Part shown: positions 54,225-58,328 of the stretch, one piece after another
Layout of the letters: every line of letters starts with the position of its first letter
How positions within the stretch are numbered: position 1 is the first letter of the stretch
Assembly: GCA_026399755.1 (NCBI GenBank)
Contig: JAPLQI010000062.1
Span: 1-58,328 of the forward strand
Reading direction: 5' to 3'
From: Pseudomonadota bacterium
GTDB lineage: Bacteria > Pseudomonadota > Gammaproteobacteria > Burkholderiales > Chitinibacteraceae
DNA length: 58,328 bases
Program-made: the position numbers and the translations under genes
Notes under the pieces: generated by a model
The model's input: only the letters and a program-made list of their open reading frames with translations
Told to the model about the DNA's origin: nothing
Databases searched by the model: none

Positions 54225-55073
54225 TCAGTCTTCTTCTAGCTGAAAACGACGACGATTCAGTTCTTCTTCTTTCACGCTATCAATTTCACGCATCAGGCCT
54301 CGCACATCGGCTTTTTTCTCGCTGCGGCGGGCACGGCCAGTCAGCACAACATCAGGGTGCAACTCGCCTTTCTCGTAATGACTCCAAATCTCAAAAGCGT
54401 AATCAGTATTCAGTAGCTCAGGGGCAAATTGGCCGAAGTACGTGGCCAAATTACCTACATCGCGTTCCAACATACTAAAAGCGCTGTTATTACCGGCCGC
54501 ATCCACCGCTTGGGGCAAGTCAATAATCACAGGGCCGTCAGCATCGACCAAAATATTGTATTCAGATAAGTCACCATGAATCACGCCAGCGCAAAGCATC
54601 AATACCACTTGCTTGATTAGCATGCTGTGGTAGGCCTGCGCTACGGCAGCACTCAAAACCACATCATTTAAACGTGGGGCGGCGTGGCCTGCTGCGTCGG
54701 TAACCAGCTCCATCAGGAGCACGCCTTCAAAGCAGTTATAGGGAGTGGGCACGCGCACGCCTGCCGCGGCTAAGCGGTGCAAAGCATCTACTTCGGCGGT
54801 TTGCCAGACTTCTTCAGCCATTTTGCGGCCATAACGGCTGCCTTTTTCCATGGCACGGGCATCACGCGAGCCTCGAACCTTGCGGCCTTCTTGATACGCG
54901 GCGTTTTGCTTAAAGCTACGCTGGTTCGCTTCTTTGTAAACCTTGGCGCAGCGAACATCATCGCCACAGCGCACTACGTAAACCACGGCTTCTTTGCCAC
55001 TCATCAGCTGGCGGAGTACTTCATCAACAAGTCCATTCTGAACAAGTGGTTCTAATCTTTTCGGGGTTTTCAT
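54225..55073 (-). CDS. RIO1-family protein kinase
   Basis: A 282-aa atypical Ser/Thr kinase of the RIO group found in some gamma- and betaproteobacteria. The nucleotide Lys is likely Lys44 (CAKVYKE). The catalytic loop is IHGDLSEYNIL (Asp168, Asn173) and the metal-binding segment is IIDLPQAVD (Asp185), the RIO form of DFG. The segment MSGKEAVVYVVRCGDD replaces the usual Gly loop. The substrate in bacteria is unknown. It stands alone on the minus strand; no strong operon link. Confidence 0.88.
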   Translation of the reverse strand: MKTPKRLEPLVQNGLVDEVLRQLMSGKEAVVYVVRCGDDVRCAKVYKEANQRSFKQNAAYQEGRKVRGSRDARAMEKGSRYGRKMAEEVWQTAEVDALHRLAAAGVRVPTPYNCFEGVLLMELVTDAAGHAAPRLNDVVLSAAVAQAYHSMLIKQVVLMLCAGVIHGDLSEYNILVDADGPVIIDLPQAVDAAGNNSAFSMLERDVGNLATYFGQFAPELLNTDYAFEIWSHYEKGELHPDVVLTGRARRSEKKADVRGLMREIDSVKEEELNRRRFQLEED

Positions 55074-55437
55074 TTTCCAAAGTCCGGTATAAGCAAACAG
55101 CAGTGTGCCTTATGCCATAAATTCGCTTTTAGCGCAAAGATCAGAGCCAAAAAGGTTTTCCCTTGCAACACATATCCAACACAATCCTGACGCCAAACAT
55201 GCAACATAAAAAAGCTTACCTCAGCATTCCCCTTCATGCAAACCACCCCTGCAATCAATCCAACAAATCAGCCATTCAGAATCTGCCACCTTAAACAACA
55301 AATGCTTACGCATACGTTTTCCAGCGAAGCATACCGACGCAGAACGTTCAGCTTGCAGGGCGAGAGGGCATCGCGACGCTGGGGATTTTTTGCTTAAGTA
55401 CTTATACTGTGGGGATATATAAATATCAGAGACCAAT
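55074..55437. other. 364-bp gap, divergent promoters
   Basis: Between two divergent genes. No repeat or reading frame of substance. TATACT at 55403-55408 and AGAGA before the ATG at 55438 are the only signals noted for the YhcH-type gene; a clear -35 partner is lacking. Confidence 0.4.
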
Positions 55438-55899
55438 ATGTATTTAGGCCATTTGCACCAAGCCAACCTGCCCTTTCCTGCTGCTATAGAAACCGCCCTT
55501 ACCTACCTGCGCAATACCGATTTTTCTAAAATGGAAACCGGCCGCTACCCCATAGATGGCGAGAAAATGTTTGCCATCGTGCAAACGCCACTTACCCAAA
55601 CATGGGATAGCGGCAAGCCAGAGTTTCATGCCCGTTATATAGATATCCAATATTTATTTGAAGGCGAAGAGCTGATCGGCTACGCCCCTGCCAATGACAC
55701 GCTCGCCAAAACGCACGATCAACTACAAGAGAAAGATATTGCCTTTGTGGCCCCCATCAGCGGGGAATCTAGGCTTTACCTCACCCCGGGCATGTTTGCC
55801 ATTTTTTACCCCGGCGAATTACACAAACCCTGCCGCGCAACGAATCAAGCAATGGCCATTAAAAAAGTAGTGATTAAAATTGCTAAAGAACTGATCTAG
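55438..55899 (+). CDS. YhcH/YjgK/YiaL family protein
   Basis: A 153-aa cupin-like protein of the YhcH/YjgK/YiaL (DUF386) family. Key segments are FHARYIDIQYLFEGEELIGY, which contains the conserved metal-site His, and FAIFYPGELHKPC with the second His. Relatives include E. coli YhcH, proposed to act in sialic-acid use, and the EbgC subunit. No sugar-catabolic operon lies beside it, so the substrate is unknown. AGAGA precedes the ATG. Confidence 0.85.
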   Translation: MYLGHLHQANLPFPAAIETALTYLRNTDFSKMETGRYPIDGEKMFAIVQTPLTQTWDSGKPEFHARYIDIQYLFEGEELIGYAPANDTLAKTHDQLQEKDIAFVAPISGESRLYLTPGMFAIFYPGELHKPCRATNQAMAIKKVVIKIAKELI

Positions 55900-56334
55900 T
55901 TCTGGTCTATGCAGTTTCGTCATTCCCCATAAGCAGAAATCCAGCACCTACGCTGGAGACCTGATTAAAAACGCGGGGAGGACGATTTAATTAATGCTTC
56001 CCTTCGCACCAATAGCAAGCAATGCACCACTAAATCACTCAAAGCAAGGCAGAGCCCCTCCTGCCTTGCCCTTACTCCGCCGCCCCACCCCATTTCGGAC
56101 CAGCCACCTCATAAACCAGCAATACTCTTCTACAAAACAATAGCTTACGTAAAAAATAGCACTCTTCTATAAATAGCTAAAATACAGGTATTTCCACGTC
56201 TTTCTGCCAAGAACATTGTATTAATGAGAGACATTAACCACAGTGAGCGAATGGACTGTACTTTGGTACAGTATTAGCACTTGCTAAACCTCTATATGCT
56301 CATTAAATTCTTACATATTTCTGGTTAATACCTC
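55900..56334. other. 435-bp region upstream of the giant adhesin gene
   Basis: No gene found. It contains a LexA-like palindrome at 56254-56273, followed by TTGCTA (56281-56286) and, 17 nt later, TAAATT (56304-56309), a plausible promoter for the adhesin gene. The first 250 bp have no recognisable feature. Confidence 0.5.
56254..56273. promoter_or_regulatory. LexA-like palindrome upstream of the adhesin gene
   Basis: GACTGTACTTTGGTACAGTA contains CTG-N10-CAG with perfect 7-nt arms ACTGTAC/GTACAGT. It agrees with the E. coli-type SOS box pattern (TACTGTA ... TACAGTA) except at the first base. It lies 62 bp before the adhesin ATG and just upstream of a candidate promoter. Another regulator with a palindromic site is possible. 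Confidence 0.5.
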
Positions 56335-58328
56335 ATGGCCGAACAGACTAATACCACTACAGCGCACGCTACGATCGTACACATTGAAGGCAAAGCTTAT
56401 CTTCGTGATGCAAGTGGAAAAACTGTTCCCCTTAAAGAGGGCCAGCAAATTGATGAGAAACAGGTATTAGTAACCGACAATGAAGGCCATATCCAGCTAC
56501 GCCTCCCTAATGGTGAGCTAATCGACATTGGCCCAGCCCGCAGCGTGCAAATCGATGCGCAGATGCTCAACACATCCCCTGCTGATGCCGCCACCGCAGC
56601 CATCAACGATTTAGCCACATCAACCGCCAAAATTGCGGCGGCTATTTCCAATGGACAAGACTTAAGCACCGAATTAGACCCCACCGCAGCCGGCTTAAAT
56701 GGCGCAGGTGCAAGTGAAGGCCATTCCTTTGTGCAGCTATCCCGCATCGCAGAAGGTGTTGATCCAATCGCGTTTAATTTTGGCAGTAATGTACTCGCCG
56801 CTACGGATTTACCGCTTAATCTAGGCACAGTTCAGCCTGGCATTCAGGCCGTAAATGATGCAGTTACCCTCGAAGAAGATGGTGAAAGCCGTATTAATGT
56901 GTTGGGCAATGACATAGGCGGCGGGCTAAAAGTTAACACCGCAGTTGCAAATAACGGCACGGTCACGATCAATCCCGATGGCACATTAAGCTACAAACCC
57001 AATGCCAACTATAACGGCAACGATCAAATTACTTACACCATTACCGACGCGAATGGCACAAGCAGCACGGCCATCGTTGCGATCACCGTTACCCCTGTGA
57101 ATGACTTACCTAAGCCTACAGACAGCAACGGCAATCCACTCACAGCTCCCGTTCAAATCAGCACCAAAGAAGACACCCCGATTGCAGGCAAAGTAACCGC
57201 CACCGACCCCGATGGCGACACGCTAACCTACGCACCAAAAGATAAGCCTACACACGGCACGGTTACGGTTAATCCTGACGGCAGCTATGTTTATACCCCT
57301 GCCCCAGACTACAACGGCAAAGATAGCTTTACGGTTACTGTAAACGACGGCAAAGGTGGCACAGCTACGATTACCGTTAATGTCACTGTTGATCCAGTCA
57401 ATGATGCACCTGTTGGCACAAATCAGACGATCACCACACCAGAAGACACACCGATCACGGGCAAGCTAGTCGCCACTGATAAAGACGGCGATGCGCTGAC
57501 TTATGCGCCAAAAGACCAGCCAACGCATGGTTCAGTTACAGTTAATCCAGACGGCAGCTATGTTTACACCCCTGCCCCAGATTACAACGGCAAAGATAGC
57601 TTTACGGTTACCGTAAACGATGGCAAAGGCGGCACGGCTACGATTACCGTTAATGTCACTGTTGATCCAATCAACGATGCACCTGTTGGCACAAATCAAG
57701 TCATTACCACACCAGAAGACACCCCGATCACGGGCAAGCTAGTCGCCACTGATAAAGACGGCGATCCACTGACCTTTGTGGCGAAAGATCAGCCTACGCA
57801 CGGCACAGTCACTGTAAAACCAGACGGCAGCTACGAATACACCCCTGCCCCAGATTACAACGGCAAAGACAGCTTTACGGTTACCGTGAACGACGGCAAA
57901 GGCGGCACAGCTACGATTACCGTTAATGTCACTGTTGATCCAGTCAACGATGCACCTGTTGGCACAAATCAAGTCATTACCACACCAGAAGACACCCCGA
58001 TCACGGGCAGGCTAGTCGCCACTGATAAAGACGGCGATCCACTGACCTTTGTGGCTAAAGATCAGCCTACGCACGGCACAGTCACTGTAAAACCAGACGG
58101 CAGCTACGAATACACCCCTGCTCCAGATTACAACGGCAAAGATAGCTTTACGGTTACCGCGAACGATGGCAAAGGTGGCACGACGACACTGATCGTTGAT
58201 GTGACTGTTAATCCAGTCAACGACGCGCCAGTTGGCACAAACCAGGCGATCACCACACTAGAAGACACCCCGATCACGGGCAAGCTAGTCGCCACTGATA
58301 AAGACGCCGATCCACTGGCCTTTGTGGC
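56335..58328 (+). CDS. LapA-type giant repeat adhesin, 5' part (truncated by window end)
   Basis: Open frame of 664 codons with no stop before the window ends. Residues 1-150 form the N-terminal retention module of LapA-like adhesins (VHIEGKAYLRDASGK, IDIGPARSVQI, LSRIAEGVDPIAF). The sequence DPTAAG (115-120) contains the TAAG motif cut by the periplasmic protease LapG, which in known systems is held off by the c-di-GMP receptor LapD. Next is one cadherin-like domain (LEEDGESRINVLGND), then tandem 91-residue domains with DKDGDPLTF and PDYNGKDSFTVTVNDGKGG patterns. The C-terminus, expected to carry RTX and type-I secretion signals, is outside. There is no Sec signal, as expected for this group. 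Confidence 0.9.
   Translation, partial: MAEQTNTTTAHATIVHIEGKAYLRDASGKTVPLKEGQQIDEKQVLVTDNEGHIQLRLPNGELIDIGPARSVQIDAQMLNTSPADAATAAINDLATSTAKIAAAISNGQDLSTELDPTAAGLNGAGASEGHSFVQLSRIAEGVDPIAFNFGSNVLAATDLPLNLGTVQPGIQAVNDAVTLEEDGESRINVLGNDIGGGLKVNTAVANNGTVTINPDGTLSYKPNANYNGNDQITYTITDANGTSSTAIVAITVTPVNDLPKPTDSNGNPLTAPVQISTKEDTPIAGKVTATDPDGDTLTYAPKDKPTHGTVTVNPDGSYVYTPAPDYNGKDSFTVTVNDGKGGTATITVNVTVDPVNDAPVGTNQTITTPEDTPITGKLVATDKDGDALTYAPKDQPTHGSVTVNPDGSYVYTPAPDYNGKDSFTVTVNDGKGGTATITVNVTVDPINDAPVGTNQVITTPEDTPITGKLVATDKDGDPLTFVAKDQPTHGTVTVKPDGSYEYTPAPDYNGKDSFTVTVNDGKGGTATITVNVTVDPVNDAPVGTNQVITTPEDTPITGRLVATDKDGDPLTFVAKDQPTHGTVTVKPDGSYEYTPAPDYNGKDSFTVTANDGKGGTTTLIVDVTVNPVNDAPVGTNQAITTLEDTPITGKLVATDKDADPLAFV
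57168..58328 (+). repeat. 273-bp tandem repeats inside the adhesin gene
   Basis: The motif AGAAGACAC starts at 57168, 57441, 57714, 57987 and 58260, an exact 273-bp (91-codon) period, so four full units and the start of a fifth are present. Units 3 and 4 are nearly identical for their first 200 bp. The spacing shows no indels between units. Recombination between them could change the number of domains. Confidence 0.93.

Overview
The window reads as chromosome of a betaproteobacterium, most likely order Neisseriales (Chromobacteriaceae, Iodobacter-like). This is inferred from gene content and protein style: dnaX-ybaB-recR, DUF502-aspS, recJ beside an RpfE-type gene, a His-type aspartyl-tRNA synthetase and a Gts-type glucose ABC transporter. 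No rRNA, tRNA, CRISPR array, insertion sequence or prophage was found. Coding density is high. The intergenic spaces are unusual because many carry dispersed palindromic repeats.

Layout. 0.2-3.6 kb: secreted PHB-depolymerase-type esterase, an unknown membrane protein, a DacB-type carboxypeptidase and a small Cys-rich protein. 3.8-6.7 kb: dnaX, ybaB and recR (replication and recombination). 6.7-14.7 kb: an SMR efflux pump, then on the minus strand a two-component system and a four-gene sugar (probably glucose) importer. 14.8-23.4 kb, minus strand: YccA, a 3-hydroxyisobutyryl-CoA hydrolase-like enzyme, TldD, a nitrilase-family amidase and YhdP. 23.5-26.3 kb: glnE, preceded by a degenerate tandem copy of its own 5' end. 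26.5-33.8 kb, minus strand: an unknown protein, aspS, a DUF502 protein, rlmB and a MASE1-PAS-GGDEF-EAL c-di-GMP protein. 34-44.7 kb, plus strand: mfd, a DUF1737 mini-protein, a 1354-aa SNF2 helicase, a YecA/SEC-C protein, a periplasmic binding protein and serB. 44.9-50.5 kb, minus strand: an accessory cluster of secreted proteins, namely two paralogous lamin-tail/metzincin lipoproteins, a small exported partner and a three-repeat trefoil-like protein. 50.9-55.9 kb: recJ, the RpfE-like gene, a RIO-type kinase and a YhcH/YjgK protein. 56.3 kb to the end: the 5' part of a giant LapA-type adhesin that runs off the window.

Most enzymes are housekeeping genes. The points that stand out are: (1) the 118-bp tandem duplication that leaves a 35-codon mini-glnE ORF in front of glnE; (2) a LexA-like palindrome upstream of the LapA-type adhesin, which also carries a TAAG motif expected for LapG cleavage; (3) a modular family of intergenic repeats, sometimes nested in one another; (4) the paired metzincin/lamin-tail lipoproteins; and (5) an intrinsic terminator only 16 nt upstream of recR. 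Functions are assigned from recognised motifs and family resemblance by eye; no database search was run.
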